From positions 1 to 13,937 of the forward strand of contig CAUYUA010000275.1 in the NCBI GenBank assembly GCA_963575675.1: a stretch of DNA of 13,937 nt, read 5' to 3'. This DNA comes from CAUYUA01 sp963575675 (GTDB lineage Bacteria > Pseudomonadota > Alphaproteobacteria > Azospirillales > Azospirillaceae). Below the pieces are notes generated by a model that was not told the origin of the DNA, searched no databases, and saw only the letters and a program-made list of their open reading frames with translations. The translations under genes were made by a program, and so were the position numbers. Every line of letters begins with the position of its first letter. Position 1 is the first letter of the stretch. Shown one piece after another: positions 5,821 through 11,755 of the stretch.

Positions 5821-5985
5821 GGTTCCTCCGCCAACGTTCCGCAAACGAGTGACGACACGCATTACATACTAAAAGAACCGGGGGCTGAATATATTCAATA
5901 ATATCATCGCTATGGCAACAGGGGCAAATGTCAACCTTTGAGAAGAGACGTTACGCGTAACGTCTGTACATTTGTCTGTTGGCAA
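5804..5985 (-). pseudogene. Zinc-ribbon protein interrupted by a palindromic repeat
   Basis: The frame ending at TAA 5804-5806 encodes VDICPCCHSDDIIEYIQPPV and then LLVCNACRHSFAERW: two knuckles, CPCC and CNAC, about 22 residues apart, typical of a small zinc ribbon. Upstream in that frame is a TAA inside a dispersed palindrome (5942-5969). A plausible start, TTG 5985 after GAGGAG, is in a different frame. Removing 29 bases, the 28 bp palindrome plus one flanking T (5942-5970), joins them into MPTDKSKVDICPCCHSDD. The gene therefore looks disrupted by repeat insertion. It overlaps the next gene by 17 bases. A nucleic-acid or protein-binding role is inferred. Confidence 0.6.
5942..5969. repeat. 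Dispersed 28 bp palindrome, copy 4 (TA/TA arms)
   Basis: Core agacgttacgcgtaacgtct at 5946-5965 is a perfect palindrome flanked by gaag and gtac. It is located near the 5' end of the zinc-ribbon gene and introduces a TAA in that frame. A single T flanks each side in - strand reading. Confidence 0.9.
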
Positions 5986-6026
5986 AAACTCCTCGATACC
6001 GCTTTTTCTCAGACTTTGTTTTCTTA

Positions 6027-7664
6027 TCATATTCTAACACCTAGATTAAACAAATCTGGTTCCATCAAATCCCCCTCGTTCAACGCCGCAATGTTGTCTA
6101 GCTTACGGTTCACCGTCTCACATACCTTTTCCTCAATAGTCCCGGCCGCATATACCAGTTTCATGATCGGCGTCGATTTCGTCCCCGCCCGAAATGTCCG
6201 GCCAAGCACCTGCTGAATCGTGATGGGATTATAAGTCGGACAAATAAGGGACACGCGCTGACCGTTCCCGTTTACGTCATGCAGGTCCAAACTCTGCCCC
6301 CCGGCGTCGGACGTACAAAGTACCAATTTTTCCCGGCCCTGCTGAAAATCCTCGATCACCTGCTCTCGGGAAAGACCGAACCGCTCCTGATCTCCAAATA
6401 TCATACTCCGGGTATGCAACGCCTCCGCCAGATACCGCAACGTCTCCCTGAAATTAACGAACACCACAACCGCCTTACCAAGATAAAGAAGGTCCAGCAC
6501 CAACTCGACAAGAATCCTGACCTTCAAAAGCTCCGCGTACTGCCGGTACCGCAGGTCCGCAACCATAAGCTCCGCCTGCTTACCCAATTCCTTAAACCGC
6601 TTCGCCTTCTCCATCATCTCGTCATAAGCGCGATTCTGGTCCCCGACCAGTTTTTCACCCAAATTAACGATCTCCGTCTGAATGACCCGCTCCGGAAAAT
6701 ATTTTTTCACCTCCGGATCGTCATAAGAGACCCGATACCCGTACTTCGGATACAAAATCCGGTTTATCGCCTTCATGTCGTCAAGCGCGGTCAGGGATTC
6801 CGTTTCCTGATACTGATTGACGAAATGCCCCCGCTCCAAAAGCCAGCGATCGAACGCCGCCGGGTCCATGATACGCAGGACGTGAAAGAGCCCCTTCAGA
6901 CGCGCAGGACGGTCGGCAAACGTGGCTGACAGGGATATGGACGATATGCCGGCGCTCGCAGTCCACATCGCATGATTAAGAGACTCGTCGTTAAACCCCA
7001 GATGGGCCTCGTCAAAGATCAGGAGGGTCCCGCGCGGCGGACGCCACTCATATTCAGGTTTGTTCGTCTCTGCGCCGAGTATGACCTTGTTTTTCTTGAT
7101 GAGCGGATGATGCCTGTTGACGTGGACCTTTCCGGTCCGCATCATTTCCCAATTGACGATCAGGTACGGCGTGACGCTGAGATACGCGCAGCCCCGGCGC
7201 CATCCGGCCATGCCTGCTTTGCGGCATACGATGAGCGGTCTAAGGTTGAGTTCCCGGCACGCAGCAAGAGCATGGTAAGTTTTACCAAGACCTGTGTCAG
7301 ACCCGTCAGCAGCCGCGCCGTTGTCAAGAATACTCTGTACGATATGAGATACCGCAATCGGCTGATAGGGGAGAAGTTTTTCGACGTGCCTGACTTGATA
7401 ATTAAGATTGAAGGGAGCATAAAGAGGACCCGTTTCGGACAATGATTTCAAACGATATGCGTAAAATACTTCTCCCTCTTTCTGAATGTATAAAAATTTC
7501 TTGATGGCTTCCGCGGCAGGGGAACGCCACAATTGCCAGAAGGCGCCGATACGGGTAACGTCCGCACGCTGCACCATAAAATCGTCGGTCCCTGCGGTCC
7601 CTGAGCCTGTCGAAGGGGTCGAAGGGCGGGTGATGGGTTTATAGTCATGGAAATCAAGATTCAT
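6027..7664 (-). CDS. SNF2-type superfamily 2 helicase/translocase
   Basis: 545 residues with all main SF2 motifs. Walker A DTGLGKT is at 123-129, the DEAH box at 218-221 (IFDEAHLGF), motif III SATF at 246-249, a second RecA lobe with VVVFVNFRETLRYLAEAL near 399-416, motif V CTSDAGGQSLDLHD at 450-463, and motif VI QQVLGRTFRAG at 484-494. The YAAGTIEEKV end (about 505-514) is typical of SNF2-like proteins. It would use ATP to move along or remodel DNA, probably in replication, recombination or transcription of the element. The ATG 7664 start has only a weak ribosome binding site. Residues ~13-26 (RPSTPSTGSGTAGT) come from a second palindromic repeat family, so the N-terminus is expanded. A start at the M of MVQRADVTR is the alternative. 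Next to an exonuclease and zinc-ribbon gene. Confidence 0.92.
   Translation of the reverse strand: MNLDFHDYKPITRPSTPSTGSGTAGTDDFMVQRADVTRIGAFWQLWRSPAAEAIKKFLYIQKEGEVFYAYRLKSLSETGPLYAPFNLNYQVRHVEKLLPYQPIAVSHIVQSILDNGAAADGSDTGLGKTYHALAACRELNLRPLIVCRKAGMAGWRRGCAYLSVTPYLIVNWEMMRTGKVHVNRHHPLIKKNKVILGAETNKPEYEWRPPRGTLLIFDEAHLGFNDESLNHAMWTASAGISSISLSATFADRPARLKGLFHVLRIMDPAAFDRWLLERGHFVNQYQETESLTALDDMKAINRILYPKYGYRVSYDDPEVKKYFPERVIQTEIVNLGEKLVGDQNRAYDEMMEKAKRFKELGKQAELMVADLRYRQYAELLKVRILVELVLDLLYLGKAVVVFVNFRETLRYLAEALHTRSMIFGDQERFGLSREQVIEDFQQGREKLVLCTSDAGGQSLDLHDVNGNGQRVSLICPTYNPITIQQVLGRTFRAGTKSTPIMKLVYAAGTIEEKVCETVNRKLDNIAALNEGDLMEPDLFNLGVRI
7587..7625. repeat. Second palindrome family (ttcgacaggctcaggg) inside the helicase gene
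   Basis: On the - strand, cccttcgaccccttcgacag and then gctcagggaccgcagggacc form an imperfect palindrome with doubled ends. The core ttcgacaggctcaggg is one I recall as a common dispersed repeat in many environmental bacterial genomes. It is translated in frame as RPSTPSTGSGTAGT. Confidence 0.75.
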
Positions 7665-7667
7665 GAT

Positions 7668-7829
7668 TCAAGATTTTTTCTTGATTAAAGGCACGCTGAA
7701 CAAATTGGAATAATCCAACTTCCCCCTCTGGTACCGCAGCGAACACTCGAAGCAGCGCCATACATGACATATCTTTTTCGCATGCGGACCAAGAGGACGG
7801 CCGCAGGGACATTTTTTAGCTTTTGCCAT
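7668..7829 (-). CDS. Small zinc-ribbon protein
   Basis: 53 residues from ATG 7829 (MAKAKKCPCGRPLGPHAKK) to TGA 7668-7670. Cysteines pair as CPCG at 7-10 and CFEC at 26-29, with an extra C21 and histidines between, a compact zinc-binding layout. It overlaps the end of the exonuclease gene by 14 bases and stops three bases before the helicase start. This packing and the cysteine pattern are the main support; the ribosome binding site is weak (GACGGGA). Likely a nucleic-acid-binding accessory protein, by inference. Confidence 0.65.
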   Translation of the reverse strand: MAKAKKCPCGRPLGPHAKKICHVWRCFECSLRYQRGKLDYSNLFSVPLIKKKS

Positions 7830-8373
7830 TCGGTAATCCCGTCAGAATATGAAATAACTCCCGTGTCGCCCGAATATCGCCGAGCGCGTCGTGCGCCCGA
7901 TCGTTCACGATCCCGAAATGAGTACAGCACGTGTCCAGATTGTACCGGTCCAGAGACAAAACCCCCTGATAATCCAGAAACCGTGCTATCGCCGCCGTAT
8001 CCAGAAACTTTTTAAGGTCAAGATATAGAAACAGATTTTCGTGGGCCCGATCCGCCGCTGCGGTCAGGAAGGAAATGTCAAATTGCACGTTATGACCGCA
8101 TATCCGGGGAGATGACACTTGCAAACAGTCCTGTTTCAAAATCGTCAGGATATGCGACATATATCTGCCGGCCTTTATCCGGGCAAGATCAAACCCGTTC
8201 ATGTCGAGCGCGGCCAAACAGAAATCGTCGTTCCTGTCCGGCTGAACGTCATACACCCGCTCCTGCAAGACCTCGCCGTTCCGCTCCACGATCCACGCCG
8301 CCTGAAGGACGGAATGACGCGTCGAGTCAAGACCGGAAGTCTCGAAATCGAGATAGACGATGTTTGGCTTCAT
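7816..8373 (-). CDS. DEDDh 3'-5' exonuclease (DnaQ-like)
   Basis: 185 residues from ATG 8373 (MKPNIVYLDFETSGLD), which follows AAAGGG and overlaps the stop of the preceding gene as ATGA. The three exonuclease motifs are clear: Exo I D9 and E11 in YLDFETSGLD, Exo II D99 in CGHNVQFDISFL, and Exo III H161 and D166 in RAHDALGDIRATRELF. The family removes nucleotides from 3' ends using two metal ions; members act as polymerase proofreading subunits, RNases or free exonucleases. No polymerase domain is attached, so it is a stand-alone enzyme. Beside the SNF2-type helicase it suggests DNA replication or processing. It could also degrade RNA. Confidence 0.92.
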   Translation of the reverse strand: MKPNIVYLDFETSGLDSTRHSVLQAAWIVERNGEVLQERVYDVQPDRNDDFCLAALDMNGFDLARIKAGRYMSHILTILKQDCLQVSSPRICGHNVQFDISFLTAAADRAHENLFLYLDLKKFLDTAAIARFLDYQGVLSLDRYNLDTCCTHFGIVNDRAHDALGDIRATRELFHILTGLPNGKS

Positions 8374-8642
8374 TTTCGCCCTTTCCGTATTTCCGCAAGC
8401 ACCGTTTTCGAGGGAAGCCACGGATTAAATTTCTTTTTCCCGAAATCATCCTTTAAAATCGCAAGATAACTTTTCATGACCGTATTAAAAACGGGCGAAT
8501 TGGTTTTATCCGCAAGAAAAAACTCGATCAACGCGCCAATCGCCTGATTACGGTCGTAACCATCCTTGACAAGCGCGGAACAAGCCTTCTTTATGACCGA
8601 TTTATGATAGTGTAGAGTAGAGACTGTTTTTTGTTTCATCAT
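8370..8642 (-). CDS. Unknown 90-residue helical protein
   Basis: Starts MMKQKTVSTLHYHKSVIKKA after GAGG five bases upstream and overlaps both neighbours, with an ATGA junction to the exonuclease. It is basic, predicted largely helical (ACSALVKDGYDRNQAIGALI, FNTVMKSYLAILKDDF) and ends EIRKGRK. The alternation of basic helices could suit a small DNA-binding protein, but no motif supports a firm call. Confidence 0.65.
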   Translation of the reverse strand: MMKQKTVSTLHYHKSVIKKACSALVKDGYDRNQAIGALIEFFLADKTNSPVFNTVMKSYLAILKDDFGKKKFNPWLPSKTVLAEIRKGRK

Positions 8643-9019
8643 TTCAACCTCGTAGTCAAAGGTTTTCTATTTTTGTCCGGTGTATCGTACCAACCGACGA
8701 TATGTGAAGGCTCCATCTGCAAACCATCCTCGTAAAAATCGGTGATGACCTTCTCCTGTTTCATGACTTTACAGATAAACACCGATAATTCCATGATATG
8801 CTTCCGAAAAATCCGCAACGGCTTCGCACCCTTGCCGACATTGAAAATAACGACCTGCGCTCCGGGCTCTTTCGTCAATTTCCCTTTGTATTTTCCCTCC
8901 CCCTCATACGTGTAAAAACCCTTCTGCGCGACAAAAGTGGAATCGGCAAAGCCTGTCTGGTCTTTGCGAGCCTTACGCACGATCCGGATAATATCGGACA
9001 TACCGTATACGGTCTTCAC
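8639..9019 (-). CDS. Unknown 126-residue protein, start uncertain
   Basis: From GTG 9019 (VKTVYGMSDIIRIVRKARKD) to a stop overlapping the next gene by four bases. The body (FYTYEGEGKYKGKLTKEP, then AQVVIFNVGKGAKPLRIF) looks beta-rich. No domain recognised. Neither GTG 9019 nor ATG 9001 has a good ribosome binding site. A GGAG site lies before an ATG near 9032 in another frame (MRMNPGRR); deleting one A there would give MRMIPVGVKTVYGMSD. The true start may therefore be upstream, hidden by an indel. Confidence 0.65.
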   Translation of the reverse strand: MKTVYGMSDIIRIVRKARKDQTGFADSTFVAQKGFYTYEGEGKYKGKLTKEPGAQVVIFNVGKGAKPLRIFRKHIMELSVFICKVMKQEKVITDFYEDGLQMEPSHIVGWYDTPDKNRKPLTTRLK

Positions 9020-9042
9020 GCCGACCGGGATTCATACGCATT

Positions 9043-9345
9043 TTACACTCCATTCATTAAAGTTGCGGATCGTTTGACCACGGCTTTCATGGCGTCGGGT
9101 ATTTTTTCCCCCGCGGTCCACGAAATAAAGACCTCGGTGAACGCCTCGAAAGTATGTTGTATGTCAAGATGATTTTTCAGAAGTGCGACCTTAAAATCGG
9201 TTTTCAGGTTTTCAGGCATCCTGAACACGACAAGCTTGAACGGGATATAAACATCTTTCGAAATGTATGTTGTTTCCGGGTCCGCAGAAGATTTCCCGTT
9301 CTTTTTGGGAACGATACACTCCATAGTTTTATTACGCAGCAGCAT
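9043..9345 (-). CDS. Small protein with ribbon-helix-helix-like segment
   Basis: 100 residues from ATG 9345 (MLLRNKTMECIVPKKNGK), chosen for GGAGGG five bases upstream; it overlaps the end of the preceding gene. The segment FKLVVFRMPENLKTDFKVAL and then LKNHLDIQHTFEAFTEVFI has a short strand, P-E-N-L-K turn and two helices, as in ribbon-helix-helix DNA-binding proteins of plasmids and phages. Such proteins bind operators as dimers. The match is by pattern only. If right, it could be a regulator or plasmid-maintenance protein. Confidence 0.65.
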   Translation of the reverse strand: MLLRNKTMECIVPKKNGKSSADPETTYISKDVYIPFKLVVFRMPENLKTDFKVALLKNHLDIQHTFEAFTEVFISWTAGEKIPDAMKAVVKRSATLMNGV

Positions 9346-9610
9346 TTGAACCCTCCTGAAGCTTGAATTTTTCCTCAAGCGATATGGCACAATTCACCGC
9401 TGAATCATGTATCGCCTTATGCATGGCACGCTTGGAAGCGTCAAGCTTGACGTTACTGTACCATTTCCCGGCAAGGACCTTGTTCATATAGAAAAACACG
9501 TTTGCAATCTCGACAAGCTGACCATACGTAAAAGACGACATTACGCGCTGGTCTGCCTGTTTCGGGTCCAAAAGTTCATAAACGGGATAGGTCCCTGATT
9601 TTTGAATCAT
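9332..9610 (-). CDS. Unknown 92-residue protein
   Basis: Starts MIQKSGTYPVYELLDPKQAD after a strong GAGGAGG site. Predicted helical in the centre (FTYGQLVEIANVFFYMNKVL) and at the end (LEEKFKLQEGSNAAA). It follows a ~85-base gap holding a palindrome and a possible promoter, so it may begin a transcription unit including the ribbon-helix-helix-like gene. No family recognised. Confidence 0.65.
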   Translation of the reverse strand: MIQKSGTYPVYELLDPKQADQRVMSSFTYGQLVEIANVFFYMNKVLAGKWYSNVKLDASKRAMHKAIHDSAVNCAISLEEKFKLQEGSNAAA

Positions 9611-9631
9611 TCATTCCTCCTCTATTAAGGG

Positions 9632-9659
9632 TTTATACCTGAATATAACATATTATCAA
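9632..9659 (-). promoter_or_regulatory. Possible sigma-70-type promoter for the downstream - strand genes
   Basis: On the - strand TTGATA (9659-9654) and TATAAA (9637-9632) are 16 bases apart, in one of the few gaps of the - strand operon and just downstream of a palindrome. The spacing is acceptable but the region is AT-rich, so this is tentative. Confidence 0.35.
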
Positions 9660-9670
9660 ACTATACGCAA

Positions 9671-9698
9671 GTAGAGACGTTTCACGAAACGTCTCTAC
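9671..9698. repeat. Dispersed 28 bp palindrome, copy 5 (full 13 bp arms)
   Basis: The 13-base arms gtagagacgtttc and gaaacgtctctac are perfectly complementary around a 2-base centre. Here both outer ends read gtagag/ctctac, unlike other copies with one gtac end. It overlaps the last codons of the gene 9695-9916 and supplies its TAG stop. Confidence 0.9.
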
Positions 9699-9916
9699 AC
9701 CCATTTTCCGTTTTTCTGGTCCGGCGCCAAATTACGACAGGTCGGACACGGGTCCCGCTTGTCCCGGCTGCAATGAGTGCCGCGCCAATGCTGCTCATGA
9801 CACCGGCAATCGGTAAATTCACAGGATTGATGCGAGGGACAAATCGCGCGGCCGCCGTGTCGACGGTGAAGATCGCCAGGAAGAAAATAATCCGGATTGA
9901 TTTTACCGCTATTCAT
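9695..9916 (-). CDS. Cysteine/histidine-rich small protein, probably zinc-binding
   Basis: 73 residues from ATG 9916 (MNSGKINPDYFLPGD) with GAGGAG upstream. The sequence has CPSHQSCEFTDCRCHEQHW and then HCSRDKRDPCPTCRN: seven cysteines and several histidines, enough for one or two zinc sites. It ends KWV followed by a TAG inside the palindrome at 9671-9698. Without the palindrome the frame would read on only two codons, so the insertion changed little. Function unknown. Confidence 0.65.
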   Translation of the reverse strand: MNSGKINPDYFLPGDLHRRHGGRAICPSHQSCEFTDCRCHEQHWRGTHCSRDKRDPCPTCRNLAPDQKNGKWV

Positions 9917-9919
9917 TTT

Positions 9920-10093
9920 TTACTCCTCGATTAAATCTATCTCACCGCACTTGTTTCCGTTCACATCGTAAATACCTTTGAACGTATCAATCTGCGGCAA
10001 ATCCGCCAGATACCGGAGAATACGGGACAGTTCCGGCGCAAAATCCGGCTGAAAAGCGTCATTGTCCATGTCAATCCTGATAACGAGTCTCAT
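9920..10093 (-). CDS. Small conserved phage-type protein of unknown function
   Basis: 57 residues from ATG 10093 (MRLVIRIDMDNDAFQPDF), preceded by GAGGAGGTG, overlapping the preceding stop as ATGA and ending before GAGGAG of the next gene. The layout, a beta strand start, ELSRILRYLADLP and a final DVNGNKCGEIDL, matches a small protein I have often seen in unrelated phages and plasmids without a known role. The recognition is from memory. Confidence 0.65.
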   Translation of the reverse strand: MRLVIRIDMDNDAFQPDFAPELSRILRYLADLPQIDTFKGIYDVNGNKCGEIDLIEE

Positions 10094-10350
10094 TTTTCCA
10101 CCTCCTCTTTAAGCTGCTCCTCAATTGCGACTATTACCGCGCTCAATTCCTCTGAAGCACGGACCAGAGTGGTCAATGCGCTTTTTAACTGTTCGGTAGT
10201 TGACAAATAATCGACAAAAGTTTCCGACAACTCATTGGCAATAAACTCCGCCAATCCGTCCCCCACCCGATCCTTTGTCTTGAACGCCTGCAAAACAAGA
10301 TCGTCCGGATAACCGGCGGAAGCCGCCATGATTAAATCAAGTTTTTTCAT
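10090..10350 (-). CDS. Small conserved phage-type helical protein
   Basis: 86 residues from ATG 10350, overlapping the preceding stop as ATGA with GGGAGG just upstream. It contains GDGLAEFIANELSETFVDY, then a long amphipathic helix (LKSALTTLVRASEELSAVI) ending acidic (EEQLKEEVEK). The GLAEFI-NEL segment resembles a family I recall from many phage early regions with no assigned function. The last helix could form a coiled coil. Confidence 0.65.
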   Translation of the reverse strand: MKKLDLIMAASAGYPDDLVLQAFKTKDRVGDGLAEFIANELSETFVDYLSTTEQLKSALTTLVRASEELSAVIVAIEEQLKEEVEK

Positions 10351-10457
10351 TTTTCCTCCCGATTGTCGCTAAAATAGTTTAAACCGTTTGCCTTGATACG
10401 ACCTTGCTCGTCAACCTCGTATAACTCACCACGAAAAAAGAACGACAGGATTTTCAT
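10347..10457 (-). CDS. Very short conserved phage-type protein
   Basis: 36 residues from ATG 10457 to TGA 10347-10349, with a strong GGGAGG site and an ATGA junction to the next gene. The sequence MKILSFFFRGELYEVDEQGR and then IKANGLNYFSDN resembles the N-terminal half of a phage protein type I recall (F-x-G-E-L-Y-E-x-D-x-x-G-R). It may be a short version. Function unknown. Confidence 0.6.
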   Translation of the reverse strand: MKILSFFFRGELYEVDEQGRIKANGLNYFSDNREEK

Positions 10458-10471
10458 ACCTCCCCCCTTTA

Positions 10472-10702
10472 TTAAAAATATTGCTTGAATCGCTCCGCCG
10501 CTTCAGTGACCGCCACAGGATGACCGAAAATGTCTCCGTCATAACACCATACCACCCCGGCAAGCAAGGTTACATACACTTTATCATAAGAAATATAAAG
10601 CATATTGGAAACTCTGCTCGAAACAGTATCCAACCAACGCTGCGGCACGGTCGTATCATAAACGACGAGACCCAACGCCTTTGCCGACTGGTCTTTGTTC
10701 AT
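10472..10702 (-). CDS. Unknown 76-residue protein
   Basis: From ATG 10702 (MNKDQSAKALGLVVYDTTVP) with GAGGTG upstream; longer in-frame starts fall inside the preceding gene. The centre VYVTLLAGVVWCYDGDIFGH is beta-rich and ends AVTEAAERFKQYF. It overlaps the preceding gene by 47 bases. No family recognised with confidence. Confidence 0.65.
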   Translation of the reverse strand: MNKDQSAKALGLVVYDTTVPQRWLDTVSSRVSNMLYISYDKVYVTLLAGVVWCYDGDIFGHPVAVTEAAERFKQYF

Positions 10703-10850
10703 TTTTGCACCTCTTTTCTTTGTAAACAGGACAGTCTCTACATGGAAAATGATACTGGCTGCAATGATAATGCAATCTGACTTTTTCCATCGGCTGCCGG
10801 TAATCCTCATAAACCGCATTGCCGCAATTACGCCACGTGTCGTTTGTCAT
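10656..10850 (-). CDS. Small cysteine-rich protein
   Basis: 64 residues from ATG 10850 (MTNDTWRNCGNAVYED), preceded by GGGAGGAG at good spacing. Cysteines at 9, 30, 37, 40 and 48 (CRDCPVYKEKRC) suggest a zinc site. The last ~16 residues overlap the next gene in another frame and are less protein-like, so the true end could be earlier if an indel is present. Function unknown. Confidence 0.5.
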   Translation of the reverse strand: MTNDTWRNCGNAVYEDYRQPMEKVRLHYHCSQYHFPCRDCPVYKEKRCKNEQRPVGKGVGSRRL

Positions 10851-10908
10851 GACTCTCCTCCCATTCCTTCAAGGTTACGGTGCTGTCAGGAAGATAAAAA
10901 ACAGCCTC

Positions 10909-11271
10909 CTACGTTTCATAATCAAATTCATACCACGCCTCCTCCCCGAGTTTTTCAAGGGTACTCTTGATATGCCGGGAGCTTGCGTCAGTCACCTTCA
11001 CCCGAAAACCGTTCGCGCCGATACGAACAGCGATATGGAAACGCTTGACTTCCCTTGCCGTAATAAGAGATACCTGAGCGGAATCCATGATAATGGATTC
11101 TGGCGATTCAGGATATTTCCAATGAAGTTTTCCTGTCGGTTTTCCATCGGTAATAGCAGGAGTAAAACAGGAATCATTTGAAAAGTCAATGGCATTCCAT
11201 TGGGCTATGCCGCCGCGAGACTTAATCCAAGATGAAAACTTTTCAGCGTTAATTACGTTTGTTTTTATCAT
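10909..11271 (-). CDS. Conserved phage-type protein of unknown function (~120 residues)
   Basis: Starts at ATG 11271 (MIKTNVINAEKFSSWIKSRG) just after GGAGGAG, overlapping the previous gene by 23 bases. A longer in-frame start lacks such a site. Characteristic blocks are NAEKFSSWIKSRGGIAQWNA, then EVKRFHIAVRIGANGFRVKV followed by TDASSRHI, and the final EAWYEFDYET. I recognise this arrangement as a widespread phage and mobile-element protein without an established function. The alternating beta and helix pattern suggests a compact nucleic-acid-binding or regulatory fold, which is inference. Confidence 0.75.
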   Translation of the reverse strand: MIKTNVINAEKFSSWIKSRGGIAQWNAIDFSNDSCFTPAITDGKPTGKLHWKYPESPESIIMDSAQVSLITAREVKRFHIAVRIGANGFRVKVTDASSRHIKSTLEKLGEEAWYEFDYET

Positions 11272-11539
11272 AATGCTCCTCCGATATGTTGTTTGCCGTA
11301 ATCCAGAGAATACGCTGAATATTCTGCTCATAATCCTGCAATTCTATTTCATCCCACGCGCCGTGTTCTTTCAATTCGGCTGCGATTGCCTCCGGCGGTA
11401 TCTTGACAAGCTGTCGCCTGATTGCCGGGAGACGGGAAAGAGCCTGTACATCCTCGTCACATTGACCGGAATGAGAACAGGATTCCGCCTGCTTTAAAGT
11501 CATGCTGATTGAAAAACCATGCTCAAAATAGTAAATCAT
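11249..11539 (-). CDS. Conserved phage-type protein of unknown function (~96 residues)
   Basis: Starts at ATG 11539 (MIYYFEHGFSISMTL), with AGGAGG upstream and an ATGA overlap with the preceding stop. The family-like block is LPAIRRQLVKIPPEAIAAEL then KEHGAWDEIELQDYEQNIQR followed by ILWITANNI. The GAWD...N-x-Q-R-x-x-W-I-A pattern is one I recall from early regions of many phages, where it usually neighbours the same small genes as here. CSHSGQC near residue 21 could bind metal. Function unknown. Confidence 0.75.
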   Translation of the reverse strand: MIYYFEHGFSISMTLKQAESCSHSGQCDEDVQALSRLPAIRRQLVKIPPEAIAAELKEHGAWDEIELQDYEQNIQRILWITANNISEEHYDKNKRN

Positions 11540-11736
11540 TTTTCCTCCTGAAAATCTTTTTCCTCGCCGTTTAAAGTCGTACCATCCAGCCAAGTCAAGC
11601 CGATTGCCGTTTGATTCGATTGACATACAATCAACCATTGCTCTATACGTTGAGTATATACCACCCGATATAACGGCGTTTTCCAATATACGGTTTTTCC
11701 GCTTTTGACTACTTTTTTAATATCCTGCAATGTCAT
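11536..11736 (-). CDS. Conserved phage-type protein of unknown function (~66 residues)
   Basis: 66 residues from ATG 11736 after a GGGGAGA site; its stop overlaps the next ATG. The sequence MTLQDIKKVVKSGKTVYWKT, then QWLIVCQSNQTAIGLTWLDG and TTLNGEEKDF matches a small phage protein type with the pattern G-K-T-V-x-W and I-G-L-T-W-x-D-G that I recall as widespread and uncharacterised. It belongs to the same cassette as the next two genes. Confidence 0.75.
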   Translation of the reverse strand: MTLQDIKKVVKSGKTVYWKTPLYRVVYTQRIEQWLIVCQSNQTAIGLTWLDGTTLNGEEKDFQEEK

Positions 11737-11755
11737 TTTTTTCTCCCCGTCATGC

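Noticed and set aside
6279..6929. A 216-residue + strand frame
   Set aside because: It is the antisense of the SNF2-type helicase, whose motifs are unmistakable on the - strand.
7548..7570. ggtaacgtccgcacgc, weakly like the array unit, in the helicase gene (QRADVTRIG)
   Set aside because: Several mismatches and no palindrome; a decayed copy cannot be told from chance.
8617..8626. Partial palindrome arm gtagagactg in the gene 8370-8642
   Set aside because: Only about nine bases match, with no opposite arm and no cgttt; likely chance.
10732..10741. cagtctctac resembling a palindrome arm in the gene 10656-10850
   Set aside because: No inverted partner and too short; it encodes part of the CRDC motif, so chance or protein constraint explains it.
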